Assembly: GCA_023255735.1 (NCBI GenBank)
Contig: JAGDVP010000002.1
Location: forward strand, 1-64,000
DNA from: Halothiobacillus sp.
GTDB taxonomy: Bacteria > Pseudomonadota > Gammaproteobacteria > Halothiobacillales > Halothiobacillaceae
Direction: 5' to 3'
Length of the DNA: 64,000 nt
The translations under genes were made by a program, and so were the position numbers. The notes beneath the pieces were generated by a model, which did no database searches, was not told the DNA's origin, and worked only from the letters and a program-made list of their open reading frames with translations. Below, one piece after another: positions 28,909 to 37,617 of the stretch. Positions within the stretch are counted from its first letter, which is position 1, and every line of letters begins with the position of its first letter.

Positions 28909-30234
28909 ATGATTAAAATCGCCCTATTTGGCATGGATGAGCGTGCGCAAAACATCATCACGATGTTTTTAAGCAAAAACACGCAAATTCCCACCGTAAT
29001 CACACCGCGCGGCGAGCAAACGGTTGCCATCGTCGATCTCGATGGGGTAAATTCGGATCGCATTTGGCGCGATTTACGCCGCCAATTTCACGGCCCCGCC
29101 ATCGTGCTTTCGGTGCGCGAACAAACGCTGCGCAATGCCTATTGCCTCGCAAAACCATTCAATGCACAGGCTTTTTTAGCGGTGCTAGAGCAGGTTAAAA
29201 AAGAACTCACGCCGCCCGCAGCCCTGCCAAGTGCCAAGCCAAGTGCCGGGGCGCAAACCCCAATGGCGGCAAATGGCATGGCCGCGCGCATACCAGCGGC
29301 TACACCCCATTTAAACGTGCACCAATCAGCACAACCTCTAGCCGCGAAGCCCAGCCCGGGATTAAATCCAAACAGCGCCTCAACCGCCGCCCCTGTTAAT
29401 AACAACACCCCTGCCCTAGGCGAGTTAGCCCAAGCCCGCGCGTCGGATGCTGTAACTGCTAAACACATAAAAACCGATCAACCGTCTAATGCGGCACATC
29501 TTATTTCTGATGAATCGGATGATGAGGGCAGCTTTCAACTCCCCGATGAGGCATACACCGATCCCCGCCGCCGAGCGGAGCTATTTTTCAATCCCAATCA
29601 AACCTTAACCGGCTTGTGTAAGCTGGCTTTAAAACAAGCCAAAACCGCCAATTCGGTGGTATTAATCGATGGCCTCTTAAAACCTTGCTATATCTATCCG
29701 GATGCCAAACACCTGCTTACCGAAATGCGCTGGCGGTATTTAAAATCGGTTTCCATGATTAATTTAACCGCATCACCCCTCAAACTCTCGCTTGTGCCAT
29801 TAGAGAGCATTGCTCCTCTAAGCTCCAATGATCCGAGAATCCGAGAAACAGAGGGAATTATATGGAGTATTGGTGCATGGTCATCGCGGGGGCGCGTGCC
29901 TGCGGGCACGCCGCTTGATCATCCCGTGCATTTGCTGCACTGGCCGAATTTAACGCGCTTGTCCGATATACCCGGCGCGATGCAAATTTCGGCCTTGTGG
30001 ACAAAACAACCGACCAGCCTTATGGATACGGCGGTGTTTTTAGGCTTACCCTATCGGCATGTGTTTAGCTTTTATGTGGCCTGCCAAGCCTTAGGGCTCG
30101 TGCACATTGAGGTTGCCGCGCAGCACACGCCGGTGCAAATGCAGGGCAACGCACCAGCACCCAAGGCCGCGCCCATTGCCACAGAAAAGCGCGGATTATT
30201 CTCGCGCATGCTGAGCAAATTAGGCATTAAATAA
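28909..30234 (+). CDS. Pseudo-receiver protein with unknown C-terminal domain
   Basis: The 441-residue product has an N-terminal region (1-100) that looks like a degenerate response-regulator receiver: a short first strand, acidic residues near VDLDG, and a C-terminal AKPFNAQAFLAVLEQ segment like the receiver K-P loop and last helix. The usual acidic cluster is not clear, so phosphorylation is doubtful. An Ala/Pro-rich linker (about 105-200) joins it to a folded C-terminal part (about 215-420) of unknown family. The ATG at 28909 is chosen because the longer frame runs back into the previous gene. Its place before the GTPase gene suggests a role in the same pathway. Confidence 0.6.
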   Translation: MIKIALFGMDERAQNIITMFLSKNTQIPTVITPRGEQTVAIVDLDGVNSDRIWRDLRRQFHGPAIVLSVREQTLRNAYCLAKPFNAQAFLAVLEQVKKELTPPAALPSAKPSAGAQTPMAANGMAARIPAATPHLNVHQSAQPLAAKPSPGLNPNSASTAAPVNNNTPALGELAQARASDAVTAKHIKTDQPSNAAHLISDESDDEGSFQLPDEAYTDPRRRAELFFNPNQTLTGLCKLALKQAKTANSVVLIDGLLKPCYIYPDAKHLLTEMRWRYLKSVSMINLTASPLKLSLVPLESIAPLSSNDPRIRETEGIIWSIGAWSSRGRVPAGTPLDHPVHLLHWPNLTRLSDIPGAMQISALWTKQPTSLMDTAVFLGLPYRHVFSFYVACQALGLVHIEVAAQHTPVQMQGNAPAPKAAPIATEKRGLFSRMLSKLGIK

Positions 30235-30288
30235 GCCCTTAAAAACTGAACCTCTACACGGAACACGCTAAGATAAAGGAACACGCGC

Positions 30289-30837
30289 ATGGCACAACAT
30301 AAAATCATCTTTACCGGCCCCGTTGGCGCAGGTAAAACCACCGCAATTCAATCGTTGAGCGATATACCCATCATTACAACCGATGAAGTGGCGACCGATA
30401 TGACCGCCAATCGCAAGCCACAAACCACCGTGGCCATGGATTACGGCCTCATGAAATTAGGCGATGGCGAGCGGGTTCATTTATACGGCACACCGGGGCA
30501 AGAACGCTTCGATTTTATGTGGGAAATTCTCACCGAAGGGGGTTTGGGCCTCGTGCTTATGCTCGATAACACCCGCGAGCGCCCTTTTCAGGATTTAGCT
30601 TTTTATCTTAAAGCCTTCGCGCCTTTTATTGCCGAAACGCAACTGGTGGTGGGCATTACCCGCATGGATGAATCCAAAACCCCGAGCCTGCCGGAGTATC
30701 ACGCCCAACTTAAGCAGCAGGGGTATAAAGTGCCGGTATTTGAAGTGGATGCGCGCGTTAAAAAAGATGTCGCGGCTCTAGTTCAGGCGTTACTTTACTC
30801 CCTTGATCCCGGGGTTATCTCAGGAGCACCCGCATGA
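30289..30837 (+). CDS. COG2229-type small Ras-like GTPase
   Basis: This 182-residue protein has a P-loop at residues 10-17 (GPVGAGKT), a switch II motif YGTPGQERFDFMW near 62-75, and a TRMD motif in place of NKxD near 125. The segment TTVAMDYG before the second strand is typical of COG2229 GTPases. Such proteins act as molecular switches, often with roadblock-domain partners as in MglA/MglB. Here roadblock-like genes follow directly. A good AAAGGA ribosome binding site precedes the ATG. The end overlaps the next gene (ATGATGA). Confidence 0.88.
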   Translation: MAQHKIIFTGPVGAGKTTAIQSLSDIPIITTDEVATDMTANRKPQTTVAMDYGLMKLGDGERVHLYGTPGQERFDFMWEILTEGGLGLVLMLDNTRERPFQDLAFYLKAFAPFIAETQLVVGITRMDESKTPSLPEYHAQLKQQGYKVPVFEVDARVKKDVAALVQALLYSLDPGVISGAPA

Positions 30838-31475
30838 TGAGCTTTACCCTCACCGAAGGCCAATATATTGCCCCCACACCCGCCGGTGCTTACCATGCGG
30901 TTGCCTCCCCAACCCCTGATGCTACGCGCAACACCCTGCGTCATTTGTTACGCCAACCCAAAGCCCAGGCATTTTCTGAAAAGAATCTAAACAGCCTCAT
31001 GGATGGCAAATTTGCTAATCCTAACGAATTTTTAGAACAAATTTATCGGCTACAAGAAATGGGGCTGGTGCAAAGCCACCCTGAACCGAGAGAAGCCGTA
31101 CACGGCACGGTTGAGAAAAACCTCCCTGAATTACTGGCGCTTATCGCGGGCAAAGGCAAGGCACTGCTGGCCGATAACCAAGGGTTTTATTTGGGGCGCC
31201 ATGGCTTCCCGCATGAAACCGCTGAAGAGCTTGCCGGCTTATCCGCCGATTTATCCGCCTTGTATTTGCGCCATGCAAGATTGCTTAACGGCAACATGGG
31301 CATGAGCAGCAGCGCCTGGGGTTTAATTAATGCCGGCGGTTTAAGCGAGTTAAGCTGTTATCCCCTCTTTGTTGGTGAGGAGCGTTTTGTGCTTGTTTTA
31401 AGCAATGCGCCTAATCTTAACCAAACCGCTTTTCTTGATTTAATTTGGATGCTCATATTGCGCTTTGGTGATTAA
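30834..31475 (+). CDS. Roadblock-like GTPase partner, unknown N-terminal domain
   Basis: The 213-residue protein overlaps the GTPase gene by 4 bases and has an AGGAG ribosome binding site. The N-terminal part (about 1-85) is helical and unrecognised. The C-terminal part (about 95-213) resembles a roadblock/LC7 fold: a strand ending ALLADNQGFYLGRHGF, a long helix with ELAGLSADLSALYLRHARL, and later strands SELSCYPLFVGEERFVLVLS. Roadblock proteins regulate small GTPases, which fits the neighbour. The assignment rests on pattern only. Confidence 0.6.
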   Translation: MMSFTLTEGQYIAPTPAGAYHAVASPTPDATRNTLRHLLRQPKAQAFSEKNLNSLMDGKFANPNEFLEQIYRLQEMGLVQSHPEPREAVHGTVEKNLPELLALIAGKGKALLADNQGFYLGRHGFPHETAEELAGLSADLSALYLRHARLLNGNMGMSSSAWGLINAGGLSELSCYPLFVGEERFVLVLSNAPNLNQTAFLDLIWMLILRFGD

Positions 31476-31548
31476 CCTTTGTTTACAATTAAAATCATCA
31501 GAGCCTATTAAACTAATTGCTTTAAAACCCGAACCTTGCGAGCCCACT

Positions 31549-32025
31549 ATGAACCCATCAGACCCAATAACCGCCCCGCCCAATACCACCAAACATTGCG
31601 CCATGGACACCCGAGAAGTGGTTAATTTATTAGCCGACATTGCCGGGCAAGTGGAAAGTATTTTGGGTGAAAAAGGCGCTATTTCCGTTTTTCGATATGC
31701 GGGCGCGCAGTTAGGTAAACGGTTGGGAGAATCCCACCCCAACGGCACGGAAGATGATGCCCGCGAGTTGATTGCCAAGTTTTTTCACGATAAAGAATTT
31801 ATGGATGCCGTCGGCCTGCAAGGCCACGAGGCAACCTTATCCGGCTGCAAAATTGGCTTGGTATTACAAGAGCGCGGTATTACCGCCGGCAAGCATGCGT
31901 TATGTAATTTTGGCTTTGGTTTGATTGATGGCACCGTTAAAGCGGTCACGGGTAAGAAAATTATTACCTTGCATGTGGAATCTGAATACCACGCAGAAGG
32001 CATTACCTGCAAAGAAACTTGGTAA
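31549..32025 (+). CDS. V4R-like small-molecule-binding protein
   Basis: The 158-residue product resembles V4R (4-vinyl reductase-like) domains: helical N-terminal half (REVVNLLADIAGQVESILG), a segment CNFGFGLIDGTVKAVTGKKI, and a C-terminal strand ending EGITCKETW. Three cysteines (in SGCKIG, HALCNFG and GITCKE) could bind metal or a hydrophobic ligand, as in some family members. An ATG at 31549 is used; a second ATG 18 codons downstream (31603) is possible. The gene sits between the two roadblock-like genes. Its ligand is unknown. Confidence 0.6.
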   Translation: MNPSDPITAPPNTTKHCAMDTREVVNLLADIAGQVESILGEKGAISVFRYAGAQLGKRLGESHPNGTEDDARELIAKFFHDKEFMDAVGLQGHEATLSGCKIGLVLQERGITAGKHALCNFGFGLIDGTVKAVTGKKIITLHVESEYHAEGITCKETW

Positions 32026-32091
32026 ATTCGGATTGTTGTATTTATTTTTTGATTTGTTTTTGATTTGATTAAATAGCATTAGGAGATTCTT

Positions 32092-32454
32092 ATGCGCGCT
32101 GAAATGTTAACCTCTATTTTGTCTGATTTAAACGGCTCATCGGCGGATATTGAAGCCTCTGCCGTGGTTTCAACCGATGGTTTAATGATGGCCGCCTTGT
32201 TGCCCGGTGGCATGGATGAAGATCGCGTAGGCGCGATGAGTGCTGCCCTTTTATCATTAGGGGATCGCACCGCGCGCGAACTGGCTCGGGGCACGCTCGA
32301 ACAGGTGCTCATTAAAGGCGCCAATGGCTATATTTTAATGACCTACGCGGGCACCGATGCCGTGCTCACAGTTATGGCTAAATCGCAGGCTAAATTGGGC
32401 TTAATTTTCTTGGATGTTAAACGCGCCGCCGAATCATTAAGCAAGGTGATTTAA
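32092..32454 (+). CDS. Roadblock/LC7 domain protein
   Basis: This 120-residue protein is a single roadblock/LC7 domain: an N-terminal helix, the strand pair ASAVVSTDGLMMAALLP, a long helix (AMSAALLSLGDRTARELARG), then strands (QVLIKGANGYILMTYAG, AVLTVMA) and a C-terminal helix. Such proteins dimerise and act as GAPs or scaffolds for Ras-like GTPases, so the COG2229 GTPase three genes upstream is the natural partner. A TAGGAG ribosome binding site precedes the ATG. Confidence 0.85.
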   Translation: MRAEMLTSILSDLNGSSADIEASAVVSTDGLMMAALLPGGMDEDRVGAMSAALLSLGDRTARELARGTLEQVLIKGANGYILMTYAGTDAVLTVMAKSQAKLGLIFLDVKRAAESLSKVI

Positions 32455-32550
32455 TTCGAACCCACGCTGGGTAAGGCGCAGCATACTCCTGATCGCTGGA
32501 TCATGGGGCATTTCGCTTAAAATCATCCAAGAATAAATACCGAGGTTCCT

Positions 32551-33063
32551 ATGCTAGAACCCATGCATGCCAATCAGGTGGTGGGCAAATACCGCCAATA
32601 CGACCAACACCTCTACAAACAAGGGTTCCGTCACTTACTTGTGACCGATATTGAAGTGCCTTATCCCGATGGCAAGCTCATCGTTTCGCGCACCGACACC
32701 CAAGGTATCATCACCCATTGCAATCAATCTTTTGTGGATATGTCCGGCTACACCGAAGCGGAATTAATCGGCGCGCCGCACAGCATTCTGCGCCACCCCG
32801 ATATGCCCACGTTGGCATTCAAAGGGCTTTGGGATGAGGTTGAGGCGGGTAAAATCTGGCACGGTTATGTTAAAAATCTGCGCAAAGATGGCGCCTTTTA
32901 TTGGGTGTATGCCACCGTCATTCCGAATGTACGCGAAGGGGTGGTTGTCGGTTATACCTCGGTTCGGCGCAAACCCTCACGCGCTAAAATTGCGGCCGCT
33001 ATTGCCTTATACCAAACACTCAAACTCAAAGAAGGCAATCATTGGGAGGGACCTACACAATGA
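32551..33063 (+). CDS. Aer-type PAS sensor protein
   Basis: The 170-residue protein carries one PAS domain (about 45-145) of the Aer kind, with GYTEAELIGAPHSILRHPDMP and a later KNLRKDGAFYWVYATV segment. In Aer this domain binds FAD and senses redox state or oxygen through respiration. There is no transmembrane segment or output domain, so it must signal to a partner. A short ribosome binding site (GAGG) lies 5 bases before the ATG. The end overlaps the next gene by 4 bases (ATGA). Confidence 0.85.
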   Translation: MLEPMHANQVVGKYRQYDQHLYKQGFRHLLVTDIEVPYPDGKLIVSRTDTQGIITHCNQSFVDMSGYTEAELIGAPHSILRHPDMPTLAFKGLWDEVEAGKIWHGYVKNLRKDGAFYWVYATVIPNVREGVVVGYTSVRRKPSRAKIAAAIALYQTLKLKEGNHWEGPTQ

Positions 33064-33821
33064 GTACCGAACCCATTTTTCAGCTCACCGTGAGCCCAGA
33101 TTTCACGCCCGCTCATATCTCCGGCTGGTATATTTTTAATACGTGGTTGCAACGCAACTTAAATGTGCGCGCACATTGCGAGCTGTATGACGATTTTGAA
33201 TCTCAGCGGCAAGCCATTCGTGATGACCGGGTTGATTTGATTTATGCCAATCCCTTCGATGCGGCCATGCTGGTGCGTGAAAAAAACTTTACCGCCATCG
33301 CCAAAGCCATCGGCGTGACTGATGAATGCGTCATCGCGGTGGCCGCCGAAAGCAGCATCCAGCATCTAGAAGATTTAAAACCCGGTGCACGGCTGGCCAA
33401 AACTGATGACCCCGACATCAATCTAATCGGCATGATTATGCTGGAATCGGTTGATTTGAATGATGATTCTGTAGAACCTGTCGTAGTGGACAGTTATGTA
33501 CTTGTGGCAAAGGCGCTATTACGCGGCACGGCCGATATAGGATTTTTTCTAAAGGATTCCTGCGATGAATTCTCCGGTGCTATTCGCAAACAACTACGCC
33601 CGCTCGTGCATAGTCAAATTGGCGATATTCAACATATTTTATTAGCAAGCCCGAGACTGGTCGCGCATAGTGCAAGTTTGCGGCACGCATTAGCTGAAAT
33701 GCCCAATAATCCGCAAGGCAACTCAGTGCTTGAATCCTTAGGCTTTATGGGCTGGCAGCTTCTTGAACAAGAAGACACCGAATTTATGATTGATATGATT
33801 GACACCCTCAAGGCTAAATAA
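33060..33821 (+). CDS. PhnD-like periplasmic-binding fold protein without signal peptide
   Basis: The 253-residue protein resembles phosphate/phosphonate (PhnD-like) ABC binding proteins: two lobes with DRVDLIYANPFDAAMLV near 60-75 and a C-terminal lobe with VAKALLRGTADIGFFLKD near 145-163. It starts MSTEPIFQLT and has no signal peptide or lipobox, so it should stay in the cytosol. No permease or ATPase gene is nearby. It is therefore more likely a ligand sensor than a transporter subunit. It is translationally coupled to the PAS gene. Confidence 0.72.
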   Translation: MSTEPIFQLTVSPDFTPAHISGWYIFNTWLQRNLNVRAHCELYDDFESQRQAIRDDRVDLIYANPFDAAMLVREKNFTAIAKAIGVTDECVIAVAAESSIQHLEDLKPGARLAKTDDPDINLIGMIMLESVDLNDDSVEPVVVDSYVLVAKALLRGTADIGFFLKDSCDEFSGAIRKQLRPLVHSQIGDIQHILLASPRLVAHSASLRHALAEMPNNPQGNSVLESLGFMGWQLLEQEDTEFMIDMIDTLKAK

Positions 33822-33840
33822 ACAACGGCGGAGATTGAAA

Positions 33841-35175
33841 ATGGATTTACCGAATGTGCAACCCCAGCGCGATGCCCGCACCGGCATTGTGACCATGGAT
33901 GGTGAGCCGATGGTGTTTCACTGCAATCATTACAACCGGTTTTTGCAACTGGTGGTGGAAGATTGCCACTACATCAAACGCGAGCCTATTTTAACGCAAT
34001 CGGCCATGGATGTTGCGCGGCGGCAACTCACCGCCCATTTTATCAATCAGCCAGAGCTATCGCGGGCGGAGCGCTTAGCTTACGCGCAAGCGGTGTATCA
34101 ATATTGCGGATTTGGCAACTTGCCGCTGGCCGATTTACCGGTGTCTCATCACGGCTATCAGCTCGTTGAATCCCATTCCCACTATGGCCAAGCGCTGCGC
34201 CTTAATTATGGCAAACGAGGCTGGCCCGGTGAATTTTTTGATGTGGGTTTTGCGATGGGCGCGCTGGCTGCCGTTGATAATCAAGCGGTTACCGGCAAAA
34301 TTTTTGATGATGCCATTTCTATGGGCAACACCACCACCACGCTTCAACTAACCCCAGAGCAAACACCGCTCAGCTCTAGCCTTAAGATGCCAGAGCTTAA
34401 GCTGCCGATTGGCGCGAGCCTCATCCCCGAGCGGGAAATTGGCCGGCACATCGACGAAGCCGGCATTATTGCCGCCGTGTGCAGCTTGCCGCTGTTTGGC
34501 AATAACGAGGGGTTAATTCCCGCCTTTGGCGTTAACTTAACGCGACATTATGCCGATTACTACAATCTCGTCTCTTTCCGCTTTGAAAAAGCACTGGAGC
34601 AGGCGCTCAGCACCCACCGCTATTTGGGTGAAATGCTGTGGTACGAGTACCCGAGTTTATTTTTCTATAAAGATAAATTTAGCCATCTGCAAGGGCGGGC
34701 ACTTGGCTCTACCTTGCTCGTTGAGGCCGGTCACATCTGCGGCTTTAACACGATGGGCGGCATTATGCGTTCCGATGCGTGGTATCAACTCATTGTGCCG
34801 CAATTGCAATCGCGTGAGGATTGGCTTTCGGGCATTGTGGCCTGTATTAATGCGTTGGGCTGGGGCGTGTGGCGCATTATTGAACTCATCCCTAACGAGC
34901 GGCTCGTGGTTCGCGCTTGGTATCCATATGAATCTTTGGGGCATTTACGCCATTTCGGCCCCGCCGACCACCCCATTGATTACCTCATGGTGGGCATAGC
35001 CTCCTCACTTATGAACTTGTTGTACAACGCCGACATCACCACCAAACCCGATTTAACCTTAGAGTTTTATTACCAAGTTAACCGCAGTAAGCAAGGTTTT
35101 TGGGGGCGGCAAACCGCCTGCGTTGCTATGGGCGATGCTTTCTCAGAGGTCGTGGTCGAGCGTGCCGTTTTGTAA
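33841..35175 (+). CDS. Large protein with C-terminal V4R-like domain, unknown function
   Basis: This 444-residue protein follows the PhnD-like gene by 19 bases and has a GGAG ribosome binding site; a longer frame from 33799 is less likely. The N-terminal region includes HCNHYNRFLQLVVED, and the C-terminal 170 residues resemble a V4R domain, ending in ACVAMGDAFSEVVVERAV, which mirrors the family's C-x-a-x-G-D end motif. A duplicated V4R-like layout across the protein is possible. It may bind a hydrophobic ligand or metal. No catalytic motif is seen. Confidence 0.5.
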   Translation: MDLPNVQPQRDARTGIVTMDGEPMVFHCNHYNRFLQLVVEDCHYIKREPILTQSAMDVARRQLTAHFINQPELSRAERLAYAQAVYQYCGFGNLPLADLPVSHHGYQLVESHSHYGQALRLNYGKRGWPGEFFDVGFAMGALAAVDNQAVTGKIFDDAISMGNTTTTLQLTPEQTPLSSSLKMPELKLPIGASLIPEREIGRHIDEAGIIAAVCSLPLFGNNEGLIPAFGVNLTRHYADYYNLVSFRFEKALEQALSTHRYLGEMLWYEYPSLFFYKDKFSHLQGRALGSTLLVEAGHICGFNTMGGIMRSDAWYQLIVPQLQSREDWLSGIVACINALGWGVWRIIELIPNERLVVRAWYPYESLGHLRHFGPADHPIDYLMVGIASSLMNLLYNADITTKPDLTLEFYYQVNRSKQGFWGRQTACVAMGDAFSEVVVERAVL

Positions 35176-35245
35176 CGGGCTCAAGATTCGTACTTCACCC
35201 GATTGTCTTGCTGACTTTCTTTTCACTTTTCTGGAAGCGATTATT

Positions 35246-35953
35246 GTGACCAAAATAAAAATAGCCTACCTCGAAGATGAAGCAAACATGGCAGCCCTCG
35301 TGATGGAATACCTCGATGAAGCAGGGTTTGAGGCCACGTGGTTTCAAAGAGGGCTAGCTTGCGCCCGCGCCGTTGAACGCGGCGATTTTAATTTATGCTT
35401 GTTTGATTGGATGGTGCCCGACATGAACGGGCCGGATGTATTCGCCTCCATTCAGCTCAAACTTAAAGAAGCGGCTCCACCGGTGATTTTTTTAACCGGC
35501 AAAGGTGAAGATAACGATATTGTGCAAGTGCTGGATGCCGGTGCCGATGACTATATTGTTAAACCAGTCACCCGCCCGGTTTTATTGGCGCGTATTCGTG
35601 CCGTGCTGCGCAAGCGGGGTTTGGGGCAAACCGCCGTTCAAACCCAATGGGGTGCGTTGTCGATTGATGTCAACCAGCGTGAAATTTACATGGCGGGAAA
35701 ACGCCTCGATTTAGGCGCACGAGAAATTGATTTAGCATTTTTTATGCTGCAAAACATCGGCGTATTGTTAACCCGAGAACGATTAAACCAAATTATTTTT
35801 GGCTTAAACCCCGATATTCAAACCAGGGCACTCGATGTGCACATGAGCACCCTGCGCCGCGCGCTTGATCTGCGGCCAGAAAATGGCTGGCGCCTTGCCA
35901 CCGTTTATGGCCGAGGTTACCGCTTGGAGCGCAGTGAAGAACCCATACAATGA
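35246..35953 (+). CDS. OmpR-family response regulator
   Basis: The 235-residue protein has a receiver domain (acidic pair E10/D11, phosphoacceptor D54 in FDWMVPD, conserved lysine in YIVKPV) and a C-terminal winged-helix DNA-binding domain ending in TVYGRGYRL. A GTG at 35246 with GGAAG nine bases upstream is preferred; the longer frame runs into the previous gene. It overlaps the LysM-FecR gene by 4 bases and lies close to the CHASE2 kinase, its probable phosphodonor. Confidence 0.9.
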   Translation: MTKIKIAYLEDEANMAALVMEYLDEAGFEATWFQRGLACARAVERGDFNLCLFDWMVPDMNGPDVFASIQLKLKEAAPPVIFLTGKGEDNDIVQVLDAGADDYIVKPVTRPVLLARIRAVLRKRGLGQTAVQTQWGALSIDVNQREIYMAGKRLDLGAREIDLAFFMLQNIGVLLTRERLNQIIFGLNPDIQTRALDVHMSTLRRALDLRPENGWRLATVYGRGYRLERSEEPIQ

Positions 35954-37596
35954 TTCGACGGCAGGCCGTGCTGTATCGTGTAATTGGCAGCTTGAGTATC
36001 TCGATTGCTTTGCTGCCGCCAATAGCCTCGGCACAATCCACAGAGACGGACACGCAAGCTCCTCCCGACTGGATTTACACCACTCGACCGAATGACACCC
36101 TGATTGGTATTGGCCAGCAGTATTTAGCTAATCTCCAAGATTGGGCGCAGCTTGCGCGCTTAAACAACATCGCTCAGCCCAACACAATTCCGCCGGGGCT
36201 AGTTTTGCGCATACCGGCTAATCTTCTTAAACAAAGCCCGAGTGCCGCCAAACTCAGCGCGATGGCAGGCCAGGTTGAGGTAGAAGAAGCAAGCACCTCA
36301 GACACGCCAGCGGTTTGGCGCCCCGCCCACTTAAATCAGGCATTAGCAGCCGGTACCTCGGTGCGCACCTTTGAGCAAAGCTTTGCCCAAATTACCCTCG
36401 CCAATGGTTCGGTGCTAAATCTTGAGCCCAAAACCATCCTCACGCTCAATCGATTAAGTTTGTATGCCAACGGGCTTATGGCCGATAGCCAGCTAAGAGT
36501 TAAAACCGGCAACATCAGCATTAAAGACAATCCCAGAAAGCTACCCAATCAAAATCTGCGGGTCATTACCCCCACCGCGCAGGCCGTGGTGCGGGGCACG
36601 GAGTTTCGAGTCGGCGTGGGTGAGCAAACCACCCGTGAAGAAACTCTGGCTGGTGCCATTGATTTGGCCGCGGGCGGCGCCCCCGTTTTGGTACCCAAAG
36701 GAACCGGATCATTAACCCAAGGCGGGGCAAGCCCCATCGCGCCGGTCAACCTTTTGCCGGCACCGCCCTTAACCCCGCCCGCCATCCCACTGAGTACGCT
36801 CCCTATCCGTTTTAACTTACCAAAGCTTGTCGGTGCTTTGGCTTGGTATGCTGAAATTGCCAGCGCCGCACACCCCTCAGCCGTGCTCTATAACCAGCAA
36901 AGCCGTATGCCCGTACTCACCTTTGCCGATCTGCCCAATGGCGATTATGTTTTGCGGGTACGCGGCATTAGCTGGCAAGGCCTGCAGGGTTATGATGCAA
37001 CCGTTCCCTTTAGTGTGCGCGCACATCCCCTAGCGCCCTCAGTGCTTAACCCCGCCCGCAATAGTGTCGTGCCAACGCAACAACTCAAAATTATCTGGAC
37101 AAAGCCTGAGCCGGCCGAAGCCATGCGTATCCAGATGGCAGATACGGCTGATTTTTCAACTATTTTGCTCGACCAAATTGCGCAATCGAGTCCGTTTACA
37201 CCCACAACTGACCTGCCCGCAGGCAAGATTTACGTTCGTGTGGCGAGCATCGCCCAAGGCGCACAAGGCCCTTGGGGTGAGGTGATTTCTTGGCAGGCAC
37301 AGCCTGCGCTGGCTCCGGTTGATTTATCACAAGCCCCCCTGCGCATTGATTCTGCCTGGGTGTTTATCGACCTGCCTGCGCCAAAAGCTTCGGAGCGGTA
37401 TCTGGCGCGCTGGTTTGCCTGTGATGACAATGTCCTGCACCCTGAACCGTGGATTCCCAACCTAAATGGGCTTTTTCAATGGCCGCGCCCAAAGTCCGGC
37501 AATTATTGCCTGCAGGTAAAACGCGAGCGCAGCCAGGATGGCCAGCAATCCCCCGTGAGTGAGCGCACAATCACCGTGCTGCCAGCGCCACAATGA
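35950..37596 (+). CDS. LysM-FecR domain periplasmic protein
   Basis: The 548-residue protein has a signal peptide (about 1-28, ending IASAQS), a LysM domain (about 38-86; peptidoglycan binding), a FecR domain (about 120-215, with VVRGTEFRVGV) and C-terminal beta-rich repeats of fibronectin-like look (about 280-450). FecR-type domains in this setting sense or transmit envelope signals. Its overlap with the regulator and closeness to a CHASE2 kinase match a recurring three-gene arrangement. It probably gives the kinase its periplasmic input. Confidence 0.86.
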   Translation: MIRRQAVLYRVIGSLSISIALLPPIASAQSTETDTQAPPDWIYTTRPNDTLIGIGQQYLANLQDWAQLARLNNIAQPNTIPPGLVLRIPANLLKQSPSAAKLSAMAGQVEVEEASTSDTPAVWRPAHLNQALAAGTSVRTFEQSFAQITLANGSVLNLEPKTILTLNRLSLYANGLMADSQLRVKTGNISIKDNPRKLPNQNLRVITPTAQAVVRGTEFRVGVGEQTTREETLAGAIDLAAGGAPVLVPKGTGSLTQGGASPIAPVNLLPAPPLTPPAIPLSTLPIRFNLPKLVGALAWYAEIASAAHPSAVLYNQQSRMPVLTFADLPNGDYVLRVRGISWQGLQGYDATVPFSVRAHPLAPSVLNPARNSVVPTQQLKIIWTKPEPAEAMRIQMADTADFSTILLDQIAQSSPFTPTTDLPAGKIYVRVASIAQGAQGPWGEVISWQAQPALAPVDLSQAPLRIDSAWVFIDLPAPKASERYLARWFACDDNVLHPEPWIPNLNGLFQWPRPKSGNYCLQVKRERSQDGQQSPVSERTITVLPAPQ

Positions 37597-37617
37597 TGCC
37601 AATAACCATCAAATTTT

